Source of the DNA: Stutzerimonas stutzeri
GTDB lineage: Bacteria > Pseudomonadota > Gammaproteobacteria > Pseudomonadales > Pseudomonadaceae
DNA length: 64,000 nt
NCBI RefSeq assembly: GCF_024448715.1
Contig: NZ_JAMOHZ010000002.1
Coordinates: 124,001-188,000, forward strand
Direction of reading: 5' to 3'
In this document: in pieces, positions 55,247 through 63,228 of the stretch
How the letters are laid out: every line of letters begins with the position of its first letter
Numbering within the stretch: position 1 is the stretch's first letter
Translations under genes and position numbers: made by a program
The notes under the pieces: model-generated
Told to the model about the DNA's origin: nothing
The model's input: the letters and a program-made list of their open reading frames with translations, nothing else
Database searches by the model: none

Positions 55247-55477
55247 GACTCTGTAGAGCGCTACATTCACCTAGCCTTCGAGAAGGTATCGAACTATCAC
55301 ACTACGGTTTCCTCGGTTTACATGATCAAGGCGATTGAAGTCTTTGACCAAAGCCAAGAGAAACTTCTGAACGACTTGAAGGCAGGAATGCCTGTTGCCG
55401 AGTACGCAACAAAGCTTGCAAAGCTCAAGAAGTTTCGTAATGAAGACTTTGAAATTGCCAAGGCACGCGCCACGTAA
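55247..55477 (+). pseudogene. ginD remnant (C-terminal about 75 codons)
   Basis: DSVERYIHLAFEKVSNYHTTVSSVYM ... is split here to stay short: VERYIHLAFEKV and VSSVYMIKAIEVF align with AEYYINLAFRDL and VSSVHLVMAMDKY of GinD at 52907-54340. The end NEDFEIAKARAT matches NKDFEIARQRES. Everything upstream, including the HxxR and GH motifs, is missing. It belongs to a second, more diverged gin operon. It lies 57 bp from the C-terminal end of the intact hrpB, an arrangement close to that after ginD. Confidence 0.85.
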
Positions 55478-55534
55478 ACTTGGTCGCTTCTTATCTCGAT
55501 CTCTAGATTTTTCTTGGCTTCGCTCGGGCGGCAG

Positions 55535-58057
55535 TCATTGCTTTCTAGGCTTACTCCTAGCGGTTGGTTCTGCTTCCATAGGGTTATCAGGCCACCAGTG
55601 TTTGGGGTATCGACCCTTTAGATCTTTCTTTACTTCAATGTAAGTGTTGGCCCAAAAGCTGGCGAGATCTTGAGTAACCTGTACGGGTCTGCGGGCTGGA
55701 GACAGTAGATGCAGTAGCACCCCCTGACGGCCTCCTGCTACACGTGGAGTGTCAGCCAGGCCAAACAGCTCCTGTAGCCTCACAGCAAGCACGGGTGGGT
55801 GTTCTGAGTAATCAATCGCAATGCGCGAGCCAGAAGGCACCTGCAGCGCTTTGGGGGCAAGTTCATCGAGGCGTGCAGGTAACGGCCAAGGCAGTAAACC
55901 AAAAAGGATGCTTCGGAGATCCAAGTCGGCGAAATGACTGAGTCGGCTGACTTTATCCAGATACGGTCCCAGCCACTCTTCAAGTGAGCTCAGGAGTGCG
56001 GTATCTGACAGATCAGGCCACTCACTTTCACCCTTTTGCTCGAGATCCAGACCACGAAGAAGAGACACTCGTGCCTGCCACTGACGAAGATCCGGTGTCC
56101 ACGGTAGCAGCTCCATGCCCTTGCGACGTACGAGGCCGACCAAGGCCTTAAAACGAGCCTCTTCATCAAGCCCAGGAATGGCCGCTCGACTCAGTACCAG
56201 CTCACCCACACGCTGCTGACGCTCGGCTTTCAATACACCTTCGCGTTCATCCCACTCGAGTTCATCACGCTGGCTTACCTGCTCGGCAAGCAGAGTGTCG
56301 AATAGCTGGGGATCAAGTGCTGCGGCAATGTAGATGCGCTCCTCTCTCTGACCTTGTCTGCTCCCAAGATCTGCAATGACTAGCCAAGGTTCTTTCATCA
56401 GTGCGTCAGGCTCGCCAAACTGAGCGGCACGACCATTTGCCAATCGGTACTCAGCTCCACCATCGCGTCGCTGACGAGCAACTCGGTCGGGATAAGCGAA
56501 GGCCAAGAGCCCCCCTTGCCACCGTGGATGATCAGGGTCTGCCACAGGCTCAGATACCGGGCCGCGTAGATATCCCCTGAACTGTCTCGCTAGCTGACGG
56601 GTTCGTTGAACAGCCCCTCGACTAGCGCGTGAGGACGCTTCATTACCCAATACACTAATACGATCATGAAGGTCGGCGCCGGTACCGCGGAGGATATCCT
56701 TTTCTCCAAGCAGCGCCGCGATGTCACAGGCGAGGTTACCAAGTCCGAATGCCTGGCCACGGAGCAACAGATGCGCGATTCGAGGATGTGCAGGTAACTC
56801 AGCCATAGCTTGGCCATGGGCAGTAATAACACCACGCTCATCTAATGCTCCTAGCCGGATGAGCAGGTCACGAGCTTGCGCATAAGCTGCTACAGGAGGC
56901 GAATCTAACCAAGCCAAATCGTCAGGCTGCACGCCCCATCGTGCTAGCTGCAGCGCGAGTCCAGATAGGTCTGCCTGCAAAATTTCGGCAGCGTCGTATG
57001 CAGCAAGCTGGTCATGTTGCGATTCCGACCAGAGTCGATAGCAAACACCTGGTTCGAGGCGTCCTGCGCGGCCAGCACGTTGCGTAGCTGCCGCTCGAGA
57101 AACACGTTGCGTATCCAGGCGAGTCATACCACTGACAGGGTCAAAGCGCGGCACGCGGGCCAGTCCAGCGTCCACTACGACGCGAACGCCGTCGATGGTT
57201 AAGCTTGTTTCGGCTATGTTGGTGGCAAGCACCACTTTGCGTTTGCCTTGTGGCGCGGGTTCGATAGCAGCTCGCTGGGACGATAGGTCAAGTTCGCCAT
57301 GGAGCGGACAAAGCATAATGTTCTCTTGGCCCTTCAGTTGATCTTTCAACTGCTCGTTAACCCGGCGTATTTCAGCCTGACCGGGAAGGAATACAAGGAT
57401 GCTCCCGCTTTGTTCAGATAGGGCCTGCAGGCAGATCTGAATCACGCGTGGCTCGACGAACTCACCGAGTTGATAAGGTCTCCCCCAATACGTGGTGACC
57501 GGGAACATACGACCGTCGCTCGTCACTATTGGAGCGTCGTTCAGGAGCTTAGAAAGGCGATCCCCCTCAAGCGTTGCAGACATGAGAAGGATCTTAAGAG
57601 GTTGGCTTTCGTCCCTCAGAAGCTCACGGCCGTTAAGGCAAAGTGCTAAGGCTAAATCTGCGTCGAGCGTACGAAGATGGTATTCATCGAAGATGACAAC
57701 CCCAACACCGTCGAGGGCAGGATCCTCTTGTAAACGACGGGACAGGATGCCCTCGGTGACGACTTCAACTCGGGTTTTCGGACCGACTTTGCTTTCCAAG
57801 CGAATCCGGTACCCGATGGTTTCACCTACTCTCTCACCCAATTCGCTAGCTAGACGCTCAGCCGCAGCTCGAGCAGCAAGACGCCTCGGCTCGAGCATCA
57901 AGATGGTTTGGGTTCCAAGCCATGCCTCATTCAATAGAGCGAGGGGAACTCGGGTTGTCTTACCCGCTCCTGGAGGAGCTTCAAGGACAGCTTCATTTCG
58001 CTCTGCCAATGCTGAGCGAAGGGCAGGCAGAGCAACGTCGATAGGGAGAAAGCTCAT
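55535..58057 (-). CDS. hrpB: ATP-dependent helicase HrpB, intact, probably carried by the element
   Basis: An 840-residue DExH helicase. Walker A PPGAGKTTR and motif II DEYH (about residues 124-127 from this start), SATLEG, QRAGRAGRLEPG and the HrpB C-terminal domain are all present. ATG 58057 gives the family start SFLPIDVALPALR; the GTG at 58075 adds six residues. Codon and base composition are lower in GC than the host fragment at 45668, and many synonymous codons differ. It would replace the function of the interrupted host gene. HrpB's cell role is not clear, perhaps RNA processing. Confidence 0.92.
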   Translation of the reverse strand: MSFLPIDVALPALRSALAERNEAVLEAPPGAGKTTRVPLALLNEAWLGTQTILMLEPRRLAARAAAERLASELGERVGETIGYRIRLESKVGPKTRVEVVTEGILSRRLQEDPALDGVGVVIFDEYHLRTLDADLALALCLNGRELLRDESQPLKILLMSATLEGDRLSKLLNDAPIVTSDGRMFPVTTYWGRPYQLGEFVEPRVIQICLQALSEQSGSILVFLPGQAEIRRVNEQLKDQLKGQENIMLCPLHGELDLSSQRAAIEPAPQGKRKVVLATNIAETSLTIDGVRVVVDAGLARVPRFDPVSGMTRLDTQRVSRAAATQRAGRAGRLEPGVCYRLWSESQHDQLAAYDAAEILQADLSGLALQLARWGVQPDDLAWLDSPPVAAYAQARDLLIRLGALDERGVITAHGQAMAELPAHPRIAHLLLRGQAFGLGNLACDIAALLGEKDILRGTGADLHDRISVLGNEASSRASRGAVQRTRQLARQFRGYLRGPVSEPVADPDHPRWQGGLLAFAYPDRVARQRRDGGAEYRLANGRAAQFGEPDALMKEPWLVIADLGSRQGQREERIYIAAALDPQLFDTLLAEQVSQRDELEWDEREGVLKAERQQRVGELVLSRAAIPGLDEEARFKALVGLVRRKGMELLPWTPDLRQWQARVSLLRGLDLEQKGESEWPDLSDTALLSSLEEWLGPYLDKVSRLSHFADLDLRSILFGLLPWPLPARLDELAPKALQVPSGSRIAIDYSEHPPVLAVRLQELFGLADTPRVAGGRQGVLLHLLSPARRPVQVTQDLASFWANTYIEVKKDLKGRYPKHWWPDNPMEAEPTARSKPRKQ

Positions 58058-58215
58058 ACGAATTTTACAGTACACAAGGAGGACTGACAGAGATGATCAC
58101 GCATATCAGAGCGAATGGCTCCTTTCTTGTGAAAAGTGCTGGAAGGTCTGATCGCCACACACATCATCACCATCGAGGCCGAGTGATCGAGTACGCAAGT
58201 CGCATCCACGTACGC

Positions 58216-58800
58216 TCACACAAGGCTCAATGTCGACCGCATCCATGCCGGCATCTTGCAGGCCCGGAGCTTCATCAGCTCTTCGCCGCTCAGCGCTCTA
58301 ACAATCTTGGAAACCACATTAGCGGACAGCCCTTCTTTCCCGATGTAGTAGAGAGCAGTAAGCGCCACACCTACCGTCGTGCCGGCGTGCTGCAAGCGAT
58401 CCTTGGATACGTGGCGGAGGCGAACCACCGCATTGCCAACCTTGATCTCGCGAGTAGATCCGCTGGTGTAAAAGGTCGGCAACACCTGCATCTGTGTGCT
58501 GAGGCCCAACCTCCGAACAGCCTCCGCGCCGTGTATCTGGATCGTCTCGCCGCTCGCCTTCGTGATGACCTCCATGACAGCCAGCGGACTCGGGCGCACC
58601 ACCCTGCCGGTGTACTTGCTCATTTTGGGGCGCATGTAGACACCGCGAGCTACTCGCTCCAGCGTGCCTGATTGCACCAGCCTAGAAAGCGCTTTATCAA
58701 TCGACGCACGGGAACCGATCTGCGCGAACACCGCGCCGGCAAAGGGCCTCCCCTTTGGCATGTGCTTGACTCGATTTAAAATAGCTTGTGCGACGGACAT
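58216..58800 (-). CDS. AbiEi-like/DUF6088 antitoxin-type protein
   Basis: A 194-residue protein with an N-terminal winged helix (LNRVKHMPKGRPFAG, ASIDKALSRLVQSGTLERVARGVYMRP) and a C-terminal domain with IQIHGAEAVRRLGLS. It matches DUF6088/AbiEi-type antitoxins, which repress and neutralise an AbiEii nucleotidyltransferase toxin. The toxin gene normally follows at once; here the next 140 bp on the same strand encode no such protein and then hrpB begins. The partner is therefore missing from this locus. Confidence 0.78.
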   Translation of the reverse strand: MSVAQAILNRVKHMPKGRPFAGAVFAQIGSRASIDKALSRLVQSGTLERVARGVYMRPKMSKYTGRVVRPSPLAVMEVITKASGETIQIHGAEAVRRLGLSTQMQVLPTFYTSGSTREIKVGNAVVRLRHVSKDRLQHAGTTVGVALTALYYIGKEGLSANVVSKIVRALSGEELMKLRACKMPAWMRSTLSLV

Positions 58801-58966
58801 ATGAGCCCCAAAAAGTCAGAATCCACATATTTTCTGACGCCCACAAAAACTATAAGCCCTGCCAAAAACGGGACCTCCAGGCCAGCCACAGGGCACAGAG
58901 GGACAGCAAGGTCAACACTCACTGTGCGGCCACGGAACCGGTCCCTCACACAGCCTCGCTGAGTAA

Positions 58967-59257
58967 TCAGTCAGGTTCGACTAGAGCTCTCAACTCCTCA
59001 CCAACCTTCTCCAGGAGCTGCTCAAAACTTTCAGGAGCTTCGGATCCAAGCAAGTAGGTCAGGGCCAAGAGGGTGACCGGATGAGTGTCGAGCACCGTGC
59101 AGAGGCTATCGAGCTTTTCGAGAGTCGGGCTCGTTGCCCCGCGCTCCAGCATGCTGACGAAGGTACGGCTGCTAACGAGCGAGAAATCTTCCTGCGCCAG
59201 CCCCCTACGGTGCCGCACGAATCTCAACGCTTTCCCGAACGAATCCCGGACTTCCAT
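58967..59257 (-). CDS. XRE-family helix-turn-helix regulator
   Basis: A 96-residue DNA-binding protein: FGKALRFVRHRRGLAQEDFSLVSSRTFVSMLERGATSPTL... is shortened here; GLAQEDF and SRTFVSMLERG form the helix-turn-helix. ATG 59257 has a GGAG site upstream; the frame to 59347 adds a hydrophobic leader unlike the family. A hypothetical gene starts divergently about 105 bp away, so this may regulate it. Confidence 0.78.
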   Translation of the reverse strand: MEVRDSFGKALRFVRHRRGLAQEDFSLVSSRTFVSMLERGATSPTLEKLDSLCTVLDTHPVTLLALTYLLGSEAPESFEQLLEKVGEELRALVEPD

Positions 59258-59361
59258 TTTGCTGCTCCGCAAAATGGAAAGATGAAGCGCGATTGAACAA
59301 TATATGACTACAAAATATATTGTGCACCAATCAAACACAATTCTCATTAGGTGATTGCCGC

Positions 59362-59808
59362 GTGTTCAAGACCAGCCGAAATGCGGAGCTGCTCCCCGGG
59401 CTCTCAACAGCGCCAGATGGCGTCCAGTTCTGGTCATATGTCGAGCTAGAGGTGACCTGGCTCTGGTTCTATTTGCAGATCGTTGAGGACGATGGAAACG
59501 AGGCCTTTCGAAGCATGCTAATGGTCCCGTCGGTTCCATTGCTGGAACAGGTCATAGCTGCGCAGACTGAGCACGCCTGGCTGGAGCAGGCGTATCTTGT
59601 GAATCCAGGGCACATGAACAAGGCTGGTCGTTGGATGATGGAGCCATTGCTGGAGATTAGCTCCATTCGAGACGCTCAAGGTAATGTGCTTGGGCATCAG
59701 TACAGAGTGGAAGGCGATCGCACGTACTCAACCTCAGCGAGTCAGCCTCTCGATACTCGGATGAGTACCCACGTGATCTTCTCTGCGGCATTGCATCTGC
59801 GAGGCTAG
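59362..59808 (+). CDS. Hypothetical protein divergent from the XRE regulator
   Basis: A 148-residue protein, not recognised. It has aromatic-rich FWSYVELEVTWLWFYLQIVEDD near the start, split by charged residues, with no signal peptide. GTG 59362 has AGGTGA 7 bases upstream; GTG 59320 is also possible. Its cargo position and AT-richer codon use suggest acquisition with the element. Confidence 0.6.
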   Translation: MFKTSRNAELLPGLSTAPDGVQFWSYVELEVTWLWFYLQIVEDDGNEAFRSMLMVPSVPLLEQVIAAQTEHAWLEQAYLVNPGHMNKAGRWMMEPLLEISSIRDAQGNVLGHQYRVEGDRTYSTSASQPLDTRMSTHVIFSAALHLRG

Positions 59809-59827
59809 GTGCGTATTTCGGCCCATC

Positions 59828-59925
59828 GTGACCGGCCTTTTCGCTAACGCATGACCACTCATTTCGCTAACAACGTGACCAATTTCCAGCCTACTTCGAA
59901 ACAGGCGGTCACGGTTTAGCGAAAT
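59828..59925. repeat. IS21-like terminal repeats without a transposase
   Basis: Three copies of a 19-20 base motif TTTCGCTAA-N-(CG)TGACC: two direct (about 59839-59855 and 59862-59880) and one inverted (59907-59924, GGTCACGGTTTAGCGAAA). Multiple terminal repeats of this style are typical of IS21-family ends. Only 26 bp lie between the facing copies, so the IS body is gone or only an end remains. Confidence 0.5.
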
Positions 59926-59989
59926 ACTTCCCCCCGTTGCGCATGACCTGACTCGACCGCCATGTTGCGTAGATACAGGAGCTACCACC

Positions 59990-60448
59990 ATGCATGCAGC
60001 ATCCAAAACCCTTGCATTCTCAAAGGATCAGGGCAGCGTGATTCTCCGAACGGCACTGAGAATCCTAGAGAAATGGAAGTCTACTACTGAGCAGGTGTGC
60101 AGTATTCTTCGTGTCTCGCGCAGCAGCATTTCCCATGCTCAGCAGGGCAAGGGCGTGGAACTCGACTTCGATCAACTGGAGCGGGCCAGCATCGTATTGA
60201 ACTGCCACGCCAGCTTGCGACTGGTCTTTGATAACCCTGAGAACGTCTACGGTTTTGCGGGCAAGGAAAACCACAACGATTTCTTTAATGGCCGTAAACC
60301 GTTGGAAATCATGGCGCAGGGCGACCTCATGTCCCTGTTCGAGACTTACAAGGGGATTGACGCCCTTTGTAGGGCTGGTGAGCTTAACCAAGAGGGGATA
60401 GGTCGAATGCAAACGGTGGTCAGCAACAAAGCAAGTGCTGATCAGTGA
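59990..60448 (+). CDS. MbcA/ParS/Xre-type antitoxin domain protein
   Basis: A 152-residue protein with an N-terminal helix-turn-helix (TTEQVCSILRVSRSSISHAQ) and a C-terminal MbcA/ParS/Xre toxin-binding domain (NHNDFFNGRKPLEIMAQGDLM then FETYKGIDAL). Such antitoxins pair with RES-domain toxins; none follows. An AGGAG site precedes ATG 59990. Confidence 0.78.
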   Translation: MHAASKTLAFSKDQGSVILRTALRILEKWKSTTEQVCSILRVSRSSISHAQQGKGVELDFDQLERASIVLNCHASLRLVFDNPENVYGFAGKENHNDFFNGRKPLEIMAQGDLMSLFETYKGIDALCRAGELNQEGIGRMQTVVSNKASADQ

Positions 60449-60576
60449 AAGAGGAACCCCGCCGCGTCAGGATAGTTGTCGTGTGAGCGTGTCATGCTGC
60501 CTTTGATGATTGCGGCAGTACCGCCTCCCGTTCCGGATTGGCGCAGCAAAAGACTTGATTCGAATTCGGAGGAAAC

Positions 60577-60810
60577 ATGGGTATTTCGTATTACCGTGCA
60601 TGTTTGGAGACCCGGCAATATGTCTGGGTTGGCAGGCTTGAGCCACAGGGGGCGGTGCCGGTGGCGGACGCCGGAGGCTCCATCGCCATGTTCGCGCTGG
60701 AGAATCGGAACAAACCGTTGATCGTCGTGAGCGAAAGCCATCCGATCCTCGAAGAGGGAATGGAGTGGTCGCCGCCGGCAACGCAAGAAACGTGCAGGGG
60801 ACAACCTTGA
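60577..60810 (+). CDS. Small hypothetical protein
   Basis: A 77-residue protein starting MGISYYRACLETRQYVWVG. A perfect GGAGG site lies 5 bases before ATG 60577, which supports translation. No motif is recognised. Antisense frames here are poorer. Confidence 0.5.
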   Translation: MGISYYRACLETRQYVWVGRLEPQGAVPVADAGGSIAMFALENRNKPLIVVSESHPILEEGMEWSPPATQETCRGQP

Positions 60811-60911
60811 CAAACCAAAGCCAACCGCATCTCCAGACACTCGTCGCATTTCCAATCATGGCACAGGTCGTCGATGGACAGCTTGAAGTGTTGGCGCTGA
60901 TGGGAAATTGA
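60807..60911 (+). CDS. Possible 34-residue peptide, coupled to the upstream gene
   Basis: TTG 60807 overlaps the stop of the 77-residue gene (TTGA) and opens a 34-codon frame ending at 60911. Only the overlap supports it. The remainder of 60912-61150 holds nothing I can identify. Confidence 0.2.
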   Translation: MTNQSQPHLQTLVAFPIMAQVVDGQLEVLALMGN

Positions 60912-61150
60912 CCCAGTCGGATTGCTGATTTCTGCATCTGCAACTGTCGATAAGTTTATCAGCGCAGTTGCTTTTGAATCCTCCCTTCGATAGCCCAGTT
61001 CAGTTGTCGAAGACCTGCCACATCCACCGCTGGCATGGTGCACCAGACCATGCTTGAGCTGACGCAGCGGCGCTTGCAAATTGGCAAAAGGCACTCCGTT
61101 GTGCAGTGCCCCCCCGCCGCCCTCTTTAATACGAACACGAGAACTGCCCG

Positions 61151-61432
61151 ATGACAGAGCCCCATAAAGACACCATTTGCGATGTATGCGCTACCAGTAC
61201 GAGGGTGCCGGGATACGGCGAGCAGTTCGGGACGCTCCAGGCGCTCTGGGGCTATGGCGCAGGGCATGATGGCGAGCGCTATCGAGTCAATCTATGCGAA
61301 AGTTGCTTTTTCGCGGCGCTAGCGTTTTTGAAGCAGGAGCGCCGCACGCAGAATCTGTTCAGCGATGAGCAGCCCTGCGAGGAACGCCCATTCGGACTAG
61401 TCGCCTGTGATGACTACTTTGGTGATTCGTAG
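61151..61432 (+). CDS. Small protein with two CxxC motifs (zinc ribbon-like)
   Basis: A 93-residue protein with CDVC (about residues 10-13) and CESC (about 49-52), spaced like a zinc ribbon or treble clef. The sequence between is glycine-rich. Found in cargo; function unknown. Confidence 0.55.
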   Translation: MTEPHKDTICDVCATSTRVPGYGEQFGTLQALWGYGAGHDGERYRVNLCESCFFAALAFLKQERRTQNLFSDEQPCEERPFGLVACDDYFGDS

Positions 61433-61539
61433 CCATATCGCAGAGATGAGGTTGTTGGCTCGCCAGCATCGAACTCAGGCCATGTCAGCACCACTCCTCG
61501 CTACAATGGCGTCACCCGCAATCGCTCTAGGGATCTCGC

Positions 61540-61812
61540 TTGACTGACGCAAAACTCATTGAAGCCGAGATGCGGCGCGCACTTGGCCTAGACCCCGCTC
61601 CTTCGAAATCGAAGCAGCCAATACCCAAACAGCACTCCACCTTCACACTCGTTGAATTGAGCGTGCGCAAGAACGGTGGCTCGCCATTCCGCTTCGAGCA
61701 CAGCTCCCGCTCCATCAGTACACTCGCTGCCCAACTCGAGGCCGAGAAAGCGGCTCGAGAGAAAGGGTATGAAGTCTGGGTCGTGTTGGATATCAGGCAG
61801 GTTTCATCATAG
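61540..61812 (+). CDS. Small hypothetical protein
   Basis: A 90-residue charged protein, no motif recognised, starting at TTG 61540 with AGGGA six bases upstream. It has a long helix in the second half (STLAAQLEAEKAAREKGYEV). Confidence 0.45.
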   Translation: MTDAKLIEAEMRRALGLDPAPSKSKQPIPKQHSTFTLVELSVRKNGGSPFRFEHSSRSISTLAAQLEAEKAAREKGYEVWVVLDIRQVSS

Positions 61813-61953
61813 AACTGAAACAGTCGCCAGTCAGGCCAATCTCGCTGACTGCTCTGGGGCAATGAACGCCTGAATCAACTAGAGCGAATCAATTCGCACT
61901 CGGGCAGCTCTTGGCTTATACCTGTTTCTTCCAGGGTAGGCTGCCTCAAGCGC

Positions 61954-62272
61954 TTACGTTACCGTCCATAACTGATCAATCCGCGTCGTATTGCTCGGGC
62001 TCATCATCTCCCGCCGCATGCCCTCAGTCCGGTTTCACCGGCACCCCTGCAGATCGCATGGTTCCCCGTCCCCATCGCGCATTGATCGCATCCATCACGC
62101 CCATCACCCGCTCGGCAGTCACTGGCGGTGTAGCGACGCACGGGTCGTCCAGAGACAGGGTGACCTCGATGTGATCCTCGGCCGGCGAGGGGAAGCCAGA
62201 GGCGATCGGACTCAGGAACAGGGGCAGCCGCTGGATGGACGCGCGCAGCGGGCCGAGCGGTGTCAAACTCAT
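61954..62272 (-). pseudogene. umuD-umuC deletion remnant
   Basis: The start from ATG 62272 is UmuD-like: LPLFLSPIASGFPSPAEDHIE contains the auto-cleavage region (residues about 15-35) and is followed by LSLDD. It then jumps, in frame, to the UmuC C-terminus VMGVMDAINARWGRGTMRSAGV. Just after KPD an extra base shifts the frame to a stop (TGA 62024-62026); read past it, MRREMMSPS and TTRIDQLW follow. About 1.3 kb of umuD 3' and umuC is missing. This is a decayed SOS polymerase V operon. Confidence 0.8.
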
Positions 62273-62398
62273 GATGACGGCTTCAAAAATACTGTATCTG
62301 TTGCTGCCGATGCATTTTTGACCCACATGCCGGTATTTCATTGCCCCAGTTTCGAACGCTGAACTCGCTGTTGCATTTCAACTTTTAAGACTGCTGGG

Positions 62399-63163
62399 TT
62401 GGGTCTGCATAGCGTCGGCACCCGGGTCAAAAAATCATCGGCGGAAACAGTTACGTATCTAGCCGACCGCCAAGCGAACCGGAAAGCCATTGCAAATATC
62501 GGCTTGGATCAGCATGTGCCATGGGACATGCTTAAACAGCTGAAGGCCCATCAGCCGCGAAACTGGCAATACCTGATCCAACGCCATCTGTCCGAGGGGA
62601 TCAAGCAGGAAAGCGGTGCCCAGTACATGACCGTCTTCTTCATTCGTCCGGCCGGCAGCAACCCGATGGCCTATTGGTTTATCCATCTGGCGAACAACTA
62701 CCGCGCTAATGATGTGATGAAGAAGATCCACTGGAAATACGGCAACAACTTTTCCCATATGCTGTCGCCTTCCAGCTTTTTTGGTTACGACGCCAATCGG
62801 GATATCGCCGTGACAGGTCAGCACGATTTGCTGCTGGATGAGCACCACTTCGACGATGCCACGGATGACCGCATCCGTGGCGAGCTTTCAGAGCTCTTGC
62901 CTAAGCAGGTCTACGAGGTTGAACGGCAACCTTTTCTGGGCCTGATGAGTGGATTGACCAATTACACCATGGCTGACGAGCTTCGTGTAAAGCAGGCGCT
63001 CGGTATGGCTGTCGCGACCGGTGATCTGCTGGCGATCGGCAAAGATGGCAAAACTAAGCGCCGCAAGGGCACAAGCATCAAATCTACTGACATTTTGATA
63101 GCGCCCCCGCAGCGACCCATCTTCTTCCTGCCGCCACTGAATAAGTATAACTCAGAAGGCTAG
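62399..63163 (+). CDS. TcmP-like protein, probably 5'-truncated
   Basis: A 254-residue frame beginning at TTG 62399. YWFIHLANNYRANDVMKKIHW and HMLSPSSFFGYD resemble the C-terminal half of three-Cys-motif partner (TcmP) proteins; the N-terminal domain is absent and the first 30 residues look unlike a natural start. It may be a truncated gene. The call is from memory of the family pattern. Confidence 0.5.
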   Translation: MGLHSVGTRVKKSSAETVTYLADRQANRKAIANIGLDQHVPWDMLKQLKAHQPRNWQYLIQRHLSEGIKQESGAQYMTVFFIRPAGSNPMAYWFIHLANNYRANDVMKKIHWKYGNNFSHMLSPSSFFGYDANRDIAVTGQHDLLLDEHHFDDATDDRIRGELSELLPKQVYEVERQPFLGLMSGLTNYTMADELRVKQALGMAVATGDLLAIGKDGKTKRRKGTSIKSTDILIAPPQRPIFFLPPLNKYNSEG

Positions 63164-63228
63164 GCTCGGCCCGGGACAGACCAGGTAGAGTAGTTGGCCC
63201 ATCGAGAGAAGATAGCTGCTATTACACT

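Larger units (their letters stand above)
47807..58057 (+). mobile_element. GInt-type element(s) inserted in hrpB, nested, with spare hrpB copies
   Basis: The region holds ginA-ginB-ginC-ginD (plus strand), a decayed hrpB C-terminal remnant (minus), a short ginD remnant (plus) and a complete hrpB (minus). GInts are defined by a four-gene operon of three tyrosine recombinases and one small helical protein at one end of a cargo region. The element's left end lies in the host hrpB at 47806/47807. Its right end is not seen, so the coordinate given is only the end of the hrpB-related part; cargo appears to continue to at least 63 kb. GC content drops in the gin operon relative to the core. Confidence 0.75.

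Noticed and set aside
54710-55477. Long plus-strand frame of 255 codons
   Set aside because: Its first 180 codons are antisense to the hrpB remnant and arginine/proline-rich; only the last 75 codons are real (ginD tail).
58093-58215. AbiEii-type toxin downstream of the DUF6088 gene
   Set aside because: Translation of the short minus-strand frame shows none of the nucleotidyltransferase motifs and ends before hrpB.
60442-61094. Minus-strand frames of 137-167 codons in the cargo
   Set aside because: They overlap each other and the better-supported plus-strand gene with a GGAGG site, and have no recognisable domain.
61911-62362. Plus-strand frames opposite the umuD-umuC remnant
   Set aside because: The minus strand matches UmuD and UmuC; the plus frames are histidine/arginine-rich shadows.
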